Source: CAMLIZ01 sp036231905 (GTDB lineage: Bacteria; Pseudomonadota; Gammaproteobacteria; Burkholderiales; Burkholderiaceae_C). From it: a stretch of 64,000 nt of DNA. Both the position numbers and the translations under genes were made by a program. The stretch spans positions 186,001 through 250,000 of the forward strand of contig NZ_JAZARE010000002.1 of assembly GCF_036231905.1 (NCBI RefSeq), read 5' to 3'. This document shows, piece by piece, positions 45,934-55,117 of the stretch (the stretch's first letter is position 1; each line of letters begins with the position of its first letter). Under the pieces are notes generated by a model. The model saw only the letters and a program-made list of their open reading frames with translations. It was not told the origin of the DNA and ran no database searches.

Positions 45934-48414
45934 ATGCCGCTGAAGCACCGCACCGCTGTCGTCATCTGGAGCGTGGTCGCCACGCTGGTGGCGGCCATCG
46001 CGCTGGCCAGCGCCGTCTTGGTGTGGCGCGGCGAACGCGAGGCGAATGCCGAGGCCGAGGACCGCGCCGCCCGCTTCATCAGCGGGGCAGAGGCCGCGCT
46101 CAACCGCAGCCTGCTGGGCGTGGACGTGGTGCTGGCCGGCATGGGCGAGTTGCTGGAATCCGCGGTGCGGCCGGATCGCACGCTGGACGCGGCGACGGCC
46201 ACCCGGCTGTTGCGCGGGGTGGAGCACCGCAACCTGATGATGCGCAACCTGCTGGTGCTGGGGCCGGACGGCCGCGTCGTCGCCGCTGCGCAGCCCGAGA
46301 GCGGCCGCATGGGCCTGCCGCTGATGCCCGAGTTCGTGCAGGGGGTGCTGCAGCAGCCGGCACCGCAGATGGCGATCAGCCGGCCGCTGCTCAACTTCAC
46401 CACGTCCGAACGTTCGTTGTACTTTGCCCGGCCGCTGCAGCTGCCCGACGGAACCCGCGGCGTGGCGGTGGCCGAGATGCCGGTGTCCCTGATGGCCACG
46501 CTGCTGGCGCCCGCCGCCGAAGTGCCCGGGCTGCAGGTGACCCTGGAGCGCGACGACGGCCGGCTGCTGGCCGCTGTGCCCGCCAACGAGCTGCGCATGG
46601 GCGAGCGCCTGGAGCCGCCGCTAGCCGGCGCCGCGCTCAACGGCAAGCCGATGCGCACCGCCGGCCGCCTCGACGGTGAGCCGGCGATCGTGCTGGCCCG
46701 GCCGACGCTGTATTCCTCGGTCATGGTGGCCGCCAGCATCCCCCTGGCCGCAGCCCTGCGCGAATACGCACACGAACGCCTGGTGATCCTGAGCGTGGCT
46801 GCGGCGTTCGCGCTGTTCATCGTTGGCGTGGGCGGGCTGACCCACTGGCACTTTGCCGGGCTGGAACGAGCGCGGCGCGAGATCGCGCAGTCCAAGACCG
46901 TGCTCGACCAGGCGCTGGGGGCCATGACCGACGGCTTCCTGCTGTGCGACGCGCAGGACCGGGTGCTGGCCTGGAACGGCCGCTACGTCGAGCTGTTCCC
47001 CTGGCTGAAGGATGTGATCGCGCCCGGCGTGCCCTTCCTGCAACTGGCCGAAGCGGGCGCGCAGGCCCTGGTGCCGCACGGCGACGAAGCGGCCCGCAAG
47101 GCGTGGGTGGACATGCGCCTGGCGATCCGCCGCAAGGGCCACGGCATGTACGAGCTCGACTGGGGCAACGGCATCGTGATCGACGCGGTGGAGCGGCCCA
47201 CGCCGGATGGCGGCACGGTGACGGTGATCCGCGACATCACCGCCGGCGAGCGCGAGCTCGCGCGTGCCAAGGCCGCTGCCGAAGCGGCCAACGAGTCGAA
47301 GTCGCGTTTCCTGGCGGCCATGAGCCACGAGATGCGCACGCCGCTGAACGCCGTGCTGGGCATGAACCGGCTGATGCTCAAGACGCCGCTCACCGACGAG
47401 CAGCGGCGTTATGCGCAGATGATCCGCAGCTCCGGCCAGGCGCTGCTGGAGCTGATCAACGACATCCTCGACCTGTCCAAGGTGGAGGCGGGCCGCATGG
47501 GGCTGGAGATCGTCGACTTCAGCCCCGCCGCGGTGGTGGAGAACGTGGTGTCCCTGCTGACCCCGCGTGCCCAGAGCAAGAGCCTCACGCTGGACCTGCA
47601 CCTGCCGCGCGGCCTGCCCCCCGCGCTGCGCGGCGACCCCACCCGGCTGCGCCAGGTGCTGCTCAACCTGGTGGGCAACGCGCTCAAGTTCACCGAGCAG
47701 GGCGGCGTGGAAGTGAAGGTTTCCCACCGGCCCGCGGCAGAGGGCAAGGTGGAACTCTCCATCGCGGTGCGCGACTCCGGGATCGGCATCGCGCCGGAAG
47801 CGCTGTCCAAGCTCTTCGAGCGCTTCGTGCAAGCCGACGATTCCACCGCCCGCCGCTATGGCGGCACCGGGCTGGGGCTGGCGATCAGCGCCGAGATCGT
47901 GAACCTGATGGGCGGGCGCATCCAGGTGCACAGCCAGGCCGGCGCGGGCAGCACCTTCGAGGTGGTGCTCGCGCTGCCGCCGGGCGACGCCAGCCAGCTG
48001 GCGCCGGTGGACGCCGTGCAAGAGACAATGCCGGCGCCGCTGGCCGGCGGGCTGCACATCCTGGTGGCGGAGGACAACGACGTGAACCAGATCCTCATCC
48101 AGGCGCTGCTGAAGGACATGGGCCACCACTGCGACATCGTGGACAACGGCCGGGACGCGGTGCGCAAGGTGCAGCACGGCCACTACGACCTGGTGCTGAT
48201 GGACATCCAGATGCCGGAGATGGACGGCGATGCGGCCACGCGCGCCATCCGCTCGCTGCCGGGTGCGGCGGCCCATGTGCCGGTGATCGCGCTCACCGCC
48301 AACGCGATGCTGGAAGACCGCGAAACCTACCTGCGTTCGGGCATGGACGACTACGTGCTCAAGCCGGTGAACCCCGGCCAACTGAGCGCCGCCATCGCCC
48401 GCGTGGTGGGCTGA
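45934..48414 (+). CDS. Hybrid sensor histidine kinase with periplasmic domain
   Basis: 826 residues. TM1 (~8-30), a periplasmic ligand domain of the CHASE/Cache type (~31-285), TM2 (~290-312), a PAS_7-like domain (LDQALGAMTDGFLLCDAQDR), HisKA with SHEMRTPLNA (His465), HATPase (N-box LLNLVGNALKF, G-box GGTGLGLAIS) and a receiver with HILVAEDNDVNQ, DIQMPEMDG (Asp757) and LKPVNP. No Hpt or output domain. Downstream partner not evident. Confidence 0.94.
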   Translation: MPLKHRTAVVIWSVVATLVAAIALASAVLVWRGEREANAEAEDRAARFISGAEAALNRSLLGVDVVLAGMGELLESAVRPDRTLDAATATRLLRGVEHRNLMMRNLLVLGPDGRVVAAAQPESGRMGLPLMPEFVQGVLQQPAPQMAISRPLLNFTTSERSLYFARPLQLPDGTRGVAVAEMPVSLMATLLAPAAEVPGLQVTLERDDGRLLAAVPANELRMGERLEPPLAGAALNGKPMRTAGRLDGEPAIVLARPTLYSSVMVAASIPLAAALREYAHERLVILSVAAAFALFIVGVGGLTHWHFAGLERARREIAQSKTVLDQALGAMTDGFLLCDAQDRVLAWNGRYVELFPWLKDVIAPGVPFLQLAEAGAQALVPHGDEAARKAWVDMRLAIRRKGHGMYELDWGNGIVIDAVERPTPDGGTVTVIRDITAGERELARAKAAAEAANESKSRFLAAMSHEMRTPLNAVLGMNRLMLKTPLTDEQRRYAQMIRSSGQALLELINDILDLSKVEAGRMGLEIVDFSPAAVVENVVSLLTPRAQSKSLTLDLHLPRGLPPALRGDPTRLRQVLLNLVGNALKFTEQGGVEVKVSHRPAAEGKVELSIAVRDSGIGIAPEALSKLFERFVQADDSTARRYGGTGLGLAISAEIVNLMGGRIQVHSQAGAGSTFEVVLALPPGDASQLAPVDAVQETMPAPLAGGLHILVAEDNDVNQILIQALLKDMGHHCDIVDNGRDAVRKVQHGHYDLVLMDIQMPEMDGDAATRAIRSLPGAAAHVPVIALTANAMLEDRETYLRSGMDDYVLKPVNPGQLSAAIARVVG

Positions 48415-48458
48415 GCGTCCGCCACCCGCGGCCCGCCGCCCGGCAGGCACGGGCGCAT

Positions 48459-48486
48459 TCAAGTTCCGCGACGGACCTGCCGATAA
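48459..48486 (+). promoter_or_regulatory. Sigma-28 (FliA) promoter of the chemoreceptor gene
   Basis: TCAAGTTC (48459-48466), 12-bp spacer, GCCGATAA (48479-48486); the -10 is a perfect FliA consensus and the -35 matches TCAAGTT. It starts 30 bp before the chemoreceptor ATG, as expected for a motility-class gene. Confidence 0.85.
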
Positions 48487-48516
48487 CCCGCCTTGGTGTC
48501 AGTCACAAAGCGGACC

Positions 48517-50082
48517 ATGTCCTTCTTCAAAGACCTTTCCTTCAAACGCAAGATCGCCCTGCTGGTGGCCGTGGCGGTGGCCGGCGTGGCCTTGCTCACG
48601 CTGCTCAACGGCCTGGAGATCAGGCGCCTGGTGCTCGAGAGCCGGCGCAACGAGCTGGTGTCCAGCGTGCAGTCGGTGCACGCCATCGTGGCGGCCTACC
48701 AGGCCAAGGCGGCGGCCGGCCAGATGAGCGACGCGGATGCCCAGAAAGCCGCCAAGGATGCCCTGCGCGGGGCCCGCTTCGGCGGCACCGACGGCAAGGC
48801 GAACTACTTCTACATCTGGTCCATGCAGGGCGACGGCGTGATGCACCCGATCAAGCCCGAGTGGGACGGCAAGCCCATGCTCGGCCAGGTGAAGGACACC
48901 GGCGGCGTGGACGTGGTGGCCGCGCTCATCAAGGGTGTCAGCGAGCACCCGGCCGGGTCCTTCGTCGACACGAACTTCCCTCGCCCCGGCAAGACCGAGC
49001 CGGTGCCCAAGCTGCAGTACGTTGCCAAGGTGGACGGCTGGAACTGGCTGGTGGGCGCCGGTCTGTACATGGACGACGTGAAGGCCGAGGTGCAGAGCCA
49101 GCTGCTGGCACGCGCCGGCATCGCGCTCACGCTGCTGCTGGTGATCGGCGGCATCGGCTTCCTGATCGCCCGCGGCGTGCTGGCCCAGATCGGCGGCGAG
49201 CCGGCCGACGCCATCCGCGTGATGGACGAAGTGGCCCGAGGCAACCTCGCGGTGGACCTGCACCAGCCGCACGCCGGCAGCCTGCTGGCCGCGCTGCAGC
49301 GCATGGTGCAGTCGCTGCAGGGCACGGTGACCCAGGTGCGCCAAGCCACCGAGAGCATGAACACTGCCTCGAGCGAAATCGCCATGGGCAACCAGGACCT
49401 GTCCGCCCGCACCGAGCAGGCGGCCTCCAGCCTGCAGGAGACGGCCAGTGCGATGGAAGAGCTGACCGCCACCGTGCGCCAGTCGGCCGATTCCGCCACC
49501 CAGGCCAACCAGCTGGCCTCCGGCGCCAGCCAGGTGGCCCAGCGCGGCGAGCAGGTGATGGCCGAGGTGGTGCAGACCATGGAGCAGATCAATGCCAGCT
49601 CCAAGAAGATCGCCGACATCATCGGCGTGATCGACGGCATCGCCTTCCAGACCAACATCCTGGCGCTGAATGCGGCGGTAGAAGCCGCGCGCGCCGGCGA
49701 ACAGGGCCGCGGCTTTGCGGTGGTGGCCGGTGAAGTGCGCACGCTGGCGCAGCGCTCGGCCGCGGCCGCCAAGGAGATCAAGACCCTGATCGGCGCCTCG
49801 GTGGAGCGGGTGGAAACCGGCACCGGCCTGGTGAAGGACGCCGGCGGCACCATGCAGGAGATCCTGCAATCGGTGCGGCGCGTGAGCGACATCATCGGCG
49901 AGATCAGCTGCGCCGCGAACGAGCAGTCCAGCGGCATCGGCCAGGTGAACATCGCGGTCGTGGAACTGGACCGCATGACGCAGCAGAACGCGGCGCTGGT
50001 GGAGCAATCCGCCGCCGCGGCCAGCAGCCTGAAGGAACAGTCCGCGCAGCTGGCGCAGGTGGTTCAGGTCTTCAGGACCTGA
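48517..50082 (+). CDS. Methyl-accepting chemotaxis protein with Cache domain
   Basis: 521 residues from [14 protein letters not shown]1 (~14-32), a periplasmic single-Cache domain ([45 protein letters not shown]), TM2 (~200-220), HAMP, and the signalling domain with [20 protein letters not shown] and [20 protein letters not shown]. No C-terminal CheB/CheR pentapeptide is obvious. The gene has its own FliA promoter, so it is expressed with flagella. Confidence 0.95.
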   Translation: MSFFKDLSFKRKIALLVAVAVAGVALLTLLNGLEIRRLVLESRRNELVSSVQSVHAIVAAYQAKAAAGQMSDADAQKAAKDALRGARFGGTDGKANYFYIWSMQGDGVMHPIKPEWDGKPMLGQVKDTGGVDVVAALIKGVSEHPAGSFVDTNFPRPGKTEPVPKLQYVAKVDGWNWLVGAGLYMDDVKAEVQSQLLARAGIALTLLLVIGGIGFLIARGVLAQIGGEPADAIRVMDEVARGNLAVDLHQPHAGSLLAALQRMVQSLQGTVTQVRQATESMNTASSEIAMGNQDLSARTEQAASSLQETASAMEELTATVRQSADSATQANQLASGASQVAQRGEQVMAEVVQTMEQINASSKKIADIIGVIDGIAFQTNILALNAAVEAARAGEQGRGFAVVAGEVRTLAQRSAAAAKEIKTLIGASVERVETGTGLVKDAGGTMQEILQSVRRVSDIIGEISCAANEQSSGIGQVNIAVVELDRMTQQNAALVEQSAAAASSLKEQSAQLAQVVQVFRT

Positions 50083-50163
50083 ATGTCGGCACCCGATCGC
50101 GGGGTACCGCGCCCGCCCTCCGAGAGGGCCTGAACCCGGCTTGGGAGCGGCCCGGCGTCGGGT

Positions 50164-50721
50164 TCAGCGGATCTTCTTCTGCAATTCCGCCCATCCATCC
50201 GCCCCCAGGTCTTCCAGGGTGCGGATGTTCGTTTCGTAGATCCGCTCGGCCTCCGGGAAGGCGTCCACCGCGCGGTCCACGCTGTCTTCGCGCAGCAGGT
50301 GCAGCGTGGGATACGGGCTGCGGTTGCTGGCGTTGCTCACGTCGTCGGGTGACGTACCTTCGAACTGGTACTGCGGGTGGAAGCTCGCCACCTGCAGCAC
50401 GCCTTCCAGGCCCATGTCTTCCACCGCCTGGTCGGCCAGCTCGAGGAAGTCGTTGTAGTCCATGAAGTCGGTGAGCACCCGCGGATGGATGATCAGCGTG
50501 GTGTCCACCTCCGCGGGGTCAGCGCTGGCCAGGTGCTGCAGCTCCGCGCACAGCGTGTTCAGCAGGTCCTCCGGGTCGGTGTCGTCGCTCACCACGTAGC
50601 GGATCTGGCCCTTGGTGTGCACTGCCTTCGCAAAGGGGCAGAGGTTCAGGCCGATCACCGCGTGTTCGATCCACGCGCGGGTCTGGGCAATCGCCTGTTC
50701 GGTGCTTGGCAGCTCGTTCAT
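50164..50721 (-). CDS. DUF1415 family protein
   Basis: 185 residues with an excellent ribosome site (TAGGAGGT). Landmarks of the family: LNLCPFAKAV, TTLIIHPRVLTDFMDYNDFL, VASFHPQYQFEGT and NRSPYPTLHLLRE. Cytoplasmic, no known function. Follows a small gene on the same strand by 8 bp. Confidence 0.93.
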   Translation of the reverse strand: MNELPSTEQAIAQTRAWIEHAVIGLNLCPFAKAVHTKGQIRYVVSDDTDPEDLLNTLCAELQHLASADPAEVDTTLIIHPRVLTDFMDYNDFLELADQAVEDMGLEGVLQVASFHPQYQFEGTSPDDVSNASNRSPYPTLHLLREDSVDRAVDAFPEAERIYETNIRTLEDLGADGWAELQKKIR

Positions 50722-50729
50722 CGCACCTC

Positions 50730-50954
50730 CTAGCGCTGGCTGCGGGCCTTGCGGCTGTCCACCTCGGCCAGCTGGGCCTTCAGCAGCAGGAACAGCACCC
50801 GGGCGTTTTCCACTGTCATGGTGAGGGTGGTGGTGGGCTCGCCTTCGTCGCGCGCGGGTTTGGGCAGCACGCTGGCGTCCACCCGGGCCTCCACCAGGCC
50901 ATGGGCGTTGGACATCGCCTTCACGCGTTGCACTTCGATGGAATAGGTCTTCAC
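50730..50954 (-). CDS. Small hypothetical protein upstream of the DUF1415 gene
   Basis: 74 residues with a GTG start (MKTYSIEVQRVKAMSN). It looks like a compact beta-rich domain (EARVDASVLPKPARDEGEPTTTLTMTVENARVLFLLLKAQLAEV), cytoplasmic, and is coupled to the DUF1415 gene 8 bp downstream. No convincing ribosome site precedes the GTG, so the start is uncertain. Function unknown. Confidence 0.65.
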   Translation of the reverse strand: MKTYSIEVQRVKAMSNAHGLVEARVDASVLPKPARDEGEPTTTLTMTVENARVLFLLLKAQLAEVDSRKARSQR

Positions 50955-51060
50955 GGCAGGAACGTTCGATGGTCAGGCCTCACAGGGTACTGCAGGCCGA
51001 GCGCATCCGGAACGCGGCACCGTGCGTACAGGCCGGCATGCCCACACTGCGGAGCCTTCC

Positions 51061-52145
51061 ATGAGCCGAGCCGCCCACCTGGCCATCCACTGGGTCGAAC
51101 AGGGCCGGGTGCCCGACACGGTGGTGCGCGCCGGCGTGCGCCGCCTGCTGAAGGCCCGGCTGGCCGAGGTGCACGACACCGACATCGAAGCCGCCGCCCG
51201 GCTCACCGACAGCTTTGCGGCCCGGCTGCGCGATGCGCCACGTGCGCTGCAGCCGCACAAGGCGAACGAGCAGCACTACGAGGTGCCGGCGGCCTTCTTC
51301 GCCGCAGTGCTGGGCAGGCACCGGAAGTACAGCAGCTGCTGGTGGGGCGAGGGCGTGCAGTCGCTGGACGAAGCCGAGGCCCGTGCGCTGGCCATCACCT
51401 GCATCGCGCCGAGCTGGCGGACGGCCAGCAGGTGCTGGAGCTGGGCTGCGGCTGGGGCTCCCTCAGCCTGTGGATGGCGCAGCGCTATCCCGCCAGCCGC
51501 ATCACCGCGGTGTCCAACTCGCAATCGCAGCGTGCCCACATCGAGGCCGAGGCGGCTCGCCGCGGCCTGCACAACCTGCAGGTGATCACCTGCGACATGA
51601 ACCGCTTCGACACCACCGAGCGCTTCGACCGCGTGGTGTCGGTGGAGATGTTCGAGCACATGCGCAACTGGCCGGAGCTGTTCGGCGCGGTGTCGCGCTG
51701 GCTGCGGCCCGCCGGCCGCTTCTTCCTGCATGTGTTCACACATCAGGGCGCGCCCTATGAGTTCGTCGAGCGCGACGCCACCGACTGGATGAGCCGGCAC
51801 TTCTTCTCAGGCGGCATGATGCCCAGCGACGACCTCGCGCTGCACTTCCAGGACGAGCTGCGGCTGCGCCATCGCTGGCGCTGGGACGGCCGCCATTACG
51901 AGCGCACCGCCACTGCCTGGCTGGCCAACATGGATGCCGCGCGCGACCAGGTGTGGCCAGTGCTGGAGCAGACCTATGGTGCGACTGACGCGGCGGCCTG
52001 GTGGATGCGCTGGCGCCTGTTCTTCATCTCGTGCGCCGAGCTGTTCGGCTTCGAACAAGGCCAGCGCTGGGGCGTAAGCCACTACCTGTTCGAGCCGCGC
52101 CATCCGGCGGCCATCGACGCCCACGCCGTAGGCGCACGGCCATGA
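51061..52145 (+). pseudogene. Cyclopropane-fatty-acyl-phospholipid synthase-like methyltransferase with a frameshift
   Basis: The N-terminal part (from ATG 51061: HYEVPAAFFAAVLGRHRKYSSCWW, LAITC) and the C-terminal part (LADGQQVLELGCGWGSLSLW, DRVVSVEMFEHMRNW, and ending at 52145) lie in different frames. Inserting one base after 51402 restores LAITC-DRAELADGQQVLELG, a normal CFA-synthase join. So one base appears to be missing: either a mutation or a sequence error. CFA-type enzymes methylenate or methylate unsaturated acyl chains with SAM. The stop overlaps the next gene's ATG, so it heads an operon of DUF2878, DUF1295 and DUF6134. Confidence 0.8.
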
Positions 52146-52726
52146 CGCAGGCCGTGGTGGCGGCGCCCGCGCGGCTGGCGCCGGCGCGCGTGATCCTCAA
52201 TGCAGCGGGCTTCCAGCTCGGCTGGTTCGCCTGCGTGCTGGGCGCCGCGCGCGGTGAGGCGGCGCTGGGCACCGGCGTGGCGGCGCTGCTGCTGGCGCTT
52301 CATGTCGCTACCGCGCCGCGGCGCCGGCAGGAGGCGCTGCTGATCGGCGGCGTGGTGCTGCTGGGCTTCGCGTGGGACAGCGCCCTCGCGGCGGCCGGCA
52401 TCGTGCGCTACGACACCGGCGTGCTGCTGCCCGGCACAGCGCCGTACTGGATCGGCGCCTTGTGGGCGTTGTTCGCGGCCACGCTGAACAGCTCCATGCG
52501 GTGGATACGGCACCGCTGGCGTGTGGCGCTGGCCTTCGGCGCGCTCGGCGGCCCGCTGTCGTTCTGGGCCGGCGTGCGCCTGGGAGCGGCGGCGTTTCCG
52601 GACACGACGCTCGCCCTCGCCGCACTCAGCCTGGGATGGGCGGTGTGGATGCCGTTGCTGGTGCATCTGGCCGCCCGGCTGGATCGATCGCCCGATGTAC
52701 CGGCAAGAGCGGCGCAACATGGCTGA
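52142..52726 (+). CDS. DUF2878 membrane protein
   Basis: 194 residues from MTQAVVAAPARLAP; its ATG overlaps the stop of the CFA-like gene (ATGA). About six hydrophobic segments (ILNAAGFQLGWFACVL; EALLIGGVVLLGFAWDS; PYWIGALWALFAATLN; GALGGPLSFWAGV). The FAWDS and YWIGALWALFA segments match DUF2878 of lipid-modification gene clusters. Function unknown, likely a membrane partner of the neighbours. Confidence 0.87.
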   Translation: MTQAVVAAPARLAPARVILNAAGFQLGWFACVLGAARGEAALGTGVAALLLALHVATAPRRRQEALLIGGVVLLGFAWDSALAAAGIVRYDTGVLLPGTAPYWIGALWALFAATLNSSMRWIRHRWRVALAFGALGGPLSFWAGVRLGAAAFPDTTLALAALSLGWAVWMPLLVHLAARLDRSPDVPARAAQHG

Positions 52727-53510
52727 GGCGCTGTCGCTGTGGCACGCGGCCACGAGAGGGCTGGTCGTGATGGCCGTGCTGGGCCTGTTCGCCTGGGCGG
52801 TGTGCTGCCTGCGACACAACGTGGCGCTGGTCGACCGCGTGTGGTCCTGGTTTTTCATGGCGGGCGCGGCGGCGTATGCGCTTGCGCTGCCTGCGCTCGG
52901 GCCGCGCGCGCCGTGGGTGGCCGGCCTGCTGCTGGTGTGGGGCCTGCGGCTGTCGGCCCACATCACCTGGCGCAGCTGGGGCCATGCGGAAGACCGGCGC
53001 TACCAGGCGATGCGCCAGCGCCATTCACCGCACTTCGTGCTCAAGAGCCTGGGGCTGGTGTTCGGCCTGCAGGCACTGATCGCCTGGTGCGTGTCGGCGC
53101 CCCTGCTGGCCGCGCTGGCGTCACCCCGGCCACTCGGCCTGCTGGATGCGGCCGGCATCGCGCTCACCTTGTTCGGCACGGTGTTCGAGGCCATCGCCGA
53201 CTGGCAGCTGCTGCGGTTCCAGCGCGACGCCTCGCAGCGCGGCCGCGTGATGGACCAGGGCCTGTGGCGGTTCTCGCGCCACCCCAACTACTTCGGCGAA
53301 GCCTGCGTCTGGTGGGGCCTGTCCCTGCTGGCCTTTGGCGCCGGCGCGGCCTGGACGGTGTTCTCCCCGCTGCTGATGACGCTGCTGCTGCTCAAGGTGT
53401 CCGGCGTGACGCTGCTGGAGCACGGCATCGCACAGCGCCGGCCGGGGTATGCCGACTACGTGCGCCGCACCAACGCCTTCGTGCCCGGCCCGCGCCGGCC
53501 GGCCCCATGA
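52719..53510 (+). CDS. DUF1295/steroid-5-alpha-reductase-like membrane protein
   Basis: 263 residues from MAEALSLWHAATRG, overlapping DUF2878 by 8 bp. Multiple helices; the C-terminal half has WRFSRHPNYFGEACVWWGLSL and LLEHGIAQRRPGYADYVRRT, the conserved methyltransferase/reductase-type core. DUF1295 proteins resemble 5-alpha reductases and isoprenylcysteine methyltransferases. Probably modifies a lipid in concert with the CFA-like enzyme. Confidence 0.92.
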   Translation: MAEALSLWHAATRGLVVMAVLGLFAWAVCCLRHNVALVDRVWSWFFMAGAAAYALALPALGPRAPWVAGLLLVWGLRLSAHITWRSWGHAEDRRYQAMRQRHSPHFVLKSLGLVFGLQALIAWCVSAPLLAALASPRPLGLLDAAGIALTLFGTVFEAIADWQLLRFQRDASQRGRVMDQGLWRFSRHPNYFGEACVWWGLSLLAFGAGAAWTVFSPLLMTLLLLKVSGVTLLEHGIAQRRPGYADYVRRTNAFVPGPRRPAP

Positions 53511-54130
53511 AGCGCTTGGGCATTGCGATGCTCGCCGGGCTGTGCACCTGGGCCAGCGCGGCGCCTCCAGCCTCCGAACCCGCCGGCCGAGAGTGGCACT
53601 TCGTGGTGTCGCTGGACGACAAACCCATCGGCGAGCATCGCTTCACCCTGCAGGAACGCGACGGCGAGCGCTTGCTGCTCAGCACGGCGCGCTTCGACGT
53701 GAAGCTGTTCGGTTTCACCGTGTACCGCTACCGCCACCGCGCCACCGAACGCTGGCGCGGCGACTGCCTGTCCGCGCTGGAAGCAGACACCGACGACAAC
53801 GGCAAGACGTCGCAGGTGAACGCCCGCCTGCAGGCCGGCCGGCTTCAGGTGGACGGGCCGCAAGGCGATGCCGCCCTGCCCGCCTGCGTGATGAGCTTCG
53901 CCTACTGGAACCCGGCGATGCTGCGCCAGACCCAGCTGCTCAATGCGCAGAACGGCCGCTACGAAGCAGTGACCATCCGCCGCCTGCCCGACGGCCCCGG
54001 CGCACAGCAGCGCCATCGCATCGACGGCCTGGCGAATCCCCTGGAGCTGCTGTATTCAGCCGAGGGCGACTGGCTCGGGCTGGACTCCACCGTGGCTGGT
54101 GGTCGCCGTCTGCGCTACCGCCTGCGCTGA
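53507..54130 (+). CDS. DUF6134-type secreted protein
   Basis: 207 residues from MKRLGIAMLAGLCTWASAAP; its ATG overlaps the DUF1295 stop. Signal peptide to ~SAAPP. Beta-rich body (FVVSLDDKPIGEHRFTLQER; FDVKLFGFTVYRYRHRATERW; DCLSALEADTDDNGK), resembling DUF6134/DUF3108-like periplasmic proteins found in CFA-DUF2878-DUF1295 clusters. The last 75 bp overlap the convergent dusC gene. Confidence 0.87.
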   Translation: MKRLGIAMLAGLCTWASAAPPASEPAGREWHFVVSLDDKPIGEHRFTLQERDGERLLLSTARFDVKLFGFTVYRYRHRATERWRGDCLSALEADTDDNGKTSQVNARLQAGRLQVDGPQGDAALPACVMSFAYWNPAMLRQTQLLNAQNGRYEAVTIRRLPDGPGAQQRHRIDGLANPLELLYSAEGDWLGLDSTVAGGRRLRYRLR

Positions 54131-55063
54131 ACTTCCTGCCGCAAACAAGCTGGCACTGACCTGGCGCGGATCGTTCACCGTTCGCACGCGGTCATAGGCC
54201 TCCTGCGCCTGCGGATAACACCGGCGCAGGTAGTTCAGCCACTGCTTGAGCCGGCCGGCGCGGTGGCGCGCTTCCACCCGCTGCTCCACCAGCTGCCAGA
54301 AGCCGGCCATCAGCGGCAGCAGCACGCTCCACGGCAGCCGCCCGCCCGCGCCGCGGATGGCCAGCGCCAGGCCCGGATCGGCCACCATGCCGCGGCCCAG
54401 CATCAGCGCATCGCAGCCGGACATGGCGCGGCAGCGCACCGCATCGTCCACGGTCCAGATCTCGCCATTGGCCACCACCGGGATGCGCACCACCGCCTTC
54501 ACCCGCGGAATGCGCTCCCAGTATGCCGGCGGCCGGTAACCGTCGGCCTTGGTGCGTGCATGCACCACCAGCTCGCCGGCGCCGCCCTCGGCGATGGCGA
54601 TGGCGCACTCCTCGGCCCGGCTGTCGTCGTTGAAACCCAGGCGCATCTTGGCCGACACCGGCATGGCCGGTGGCACCGCGCGGCGCACCGCCGCCACGAT
54701 GCGGTGCACCAGCTCCGGCTCCTGCAGCAGCGCGGCGCCGCCGCCATGGCGGTTGACCACCTTGGCCGGGCAGCCGAAGTTCAGGTCGATGCCGGCCGGG
54801 CCCAGGCTGGCCAGGCGGGCGGCGTTGTCGGCCAGGCACGCCGGGTCGGAGCCCATCAGCTGCGCGCGCACCGGCACCCCGGCTGACGTGCGCCCGCCGG
54901 TCTTGAGCTCCGGCACGATGCGCAGGAAGGCACGCTCGGGCAGCAGGGTGCCGGTGACGCGGATGAACTCGGACACGCAGCGGTCGATGCCGCCCACGCG
55001 CGTGAGCGTGTCGCGCAGGGTGAAGTCGAGCAGGCCCTCCATGGGCGCGAGCAGCAGCGTCAT
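54056..55063 (-). CDS. dusC: tRNA-dihydrouridine(16) synthase
   Basis: 335 residues from MTLLLAPMEGLLDFTLRD. DusC-type signature EFIRVTGTLLP, NFGCPAKVVNRHGGGAALL with the catalytic Cys, VVHARTKADGY, PVVANGEIW, MLGRGMVADPGLA. Reduces U16 of tRNA using FMN and NADPH. About 20 residues longer at the C-terminus than the E. coli enzyme, and this tail is antisense to the end of the DUF6134 gene. Confidence 0.95.
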   Translation of the reverse strand: MTLLLAPMEGLLDFTLRDTLTRVGGIDRCVSEFIRVTGTLLPERAFLRIVPELKTGGRTSAGVPVRAQLMGSDPACLADNAARLASLGPAGIDLNFGCPAKVVNRHGGGAALLQEPELVHRIVAAVRRAVPPAMPVSAKMRLGFNDDSRAEECAIAIAEGGAGELVVHARTKADGYRPPAYWERIPRVKAVVRIPVVANGEIWTVDDAVRCRAMSGCDALMLGRGMVADPGLALAIRGAGGRLPWSVLLPLMAGFWQLVEQRVEARHRAGRLKQWLNYLRRCYPQAQEAYDRVRTVNDPRQVSASLFAAGSSAQAVAQTATTSHGGVQPEPVALG

Positions 55064-55117
55064 GGGCGGCAAACGTGCGACAGTGCGCCCTTTGTCAAAC
55101 AAGGGACCGGGCGGCTC

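Noticed and set aside
50115..50129. Hairpin GCCCTC / GAGGGC after the chemoreceptor gene
   Set aside because: No T-run follows; not convincing as an intrinsic terminator.
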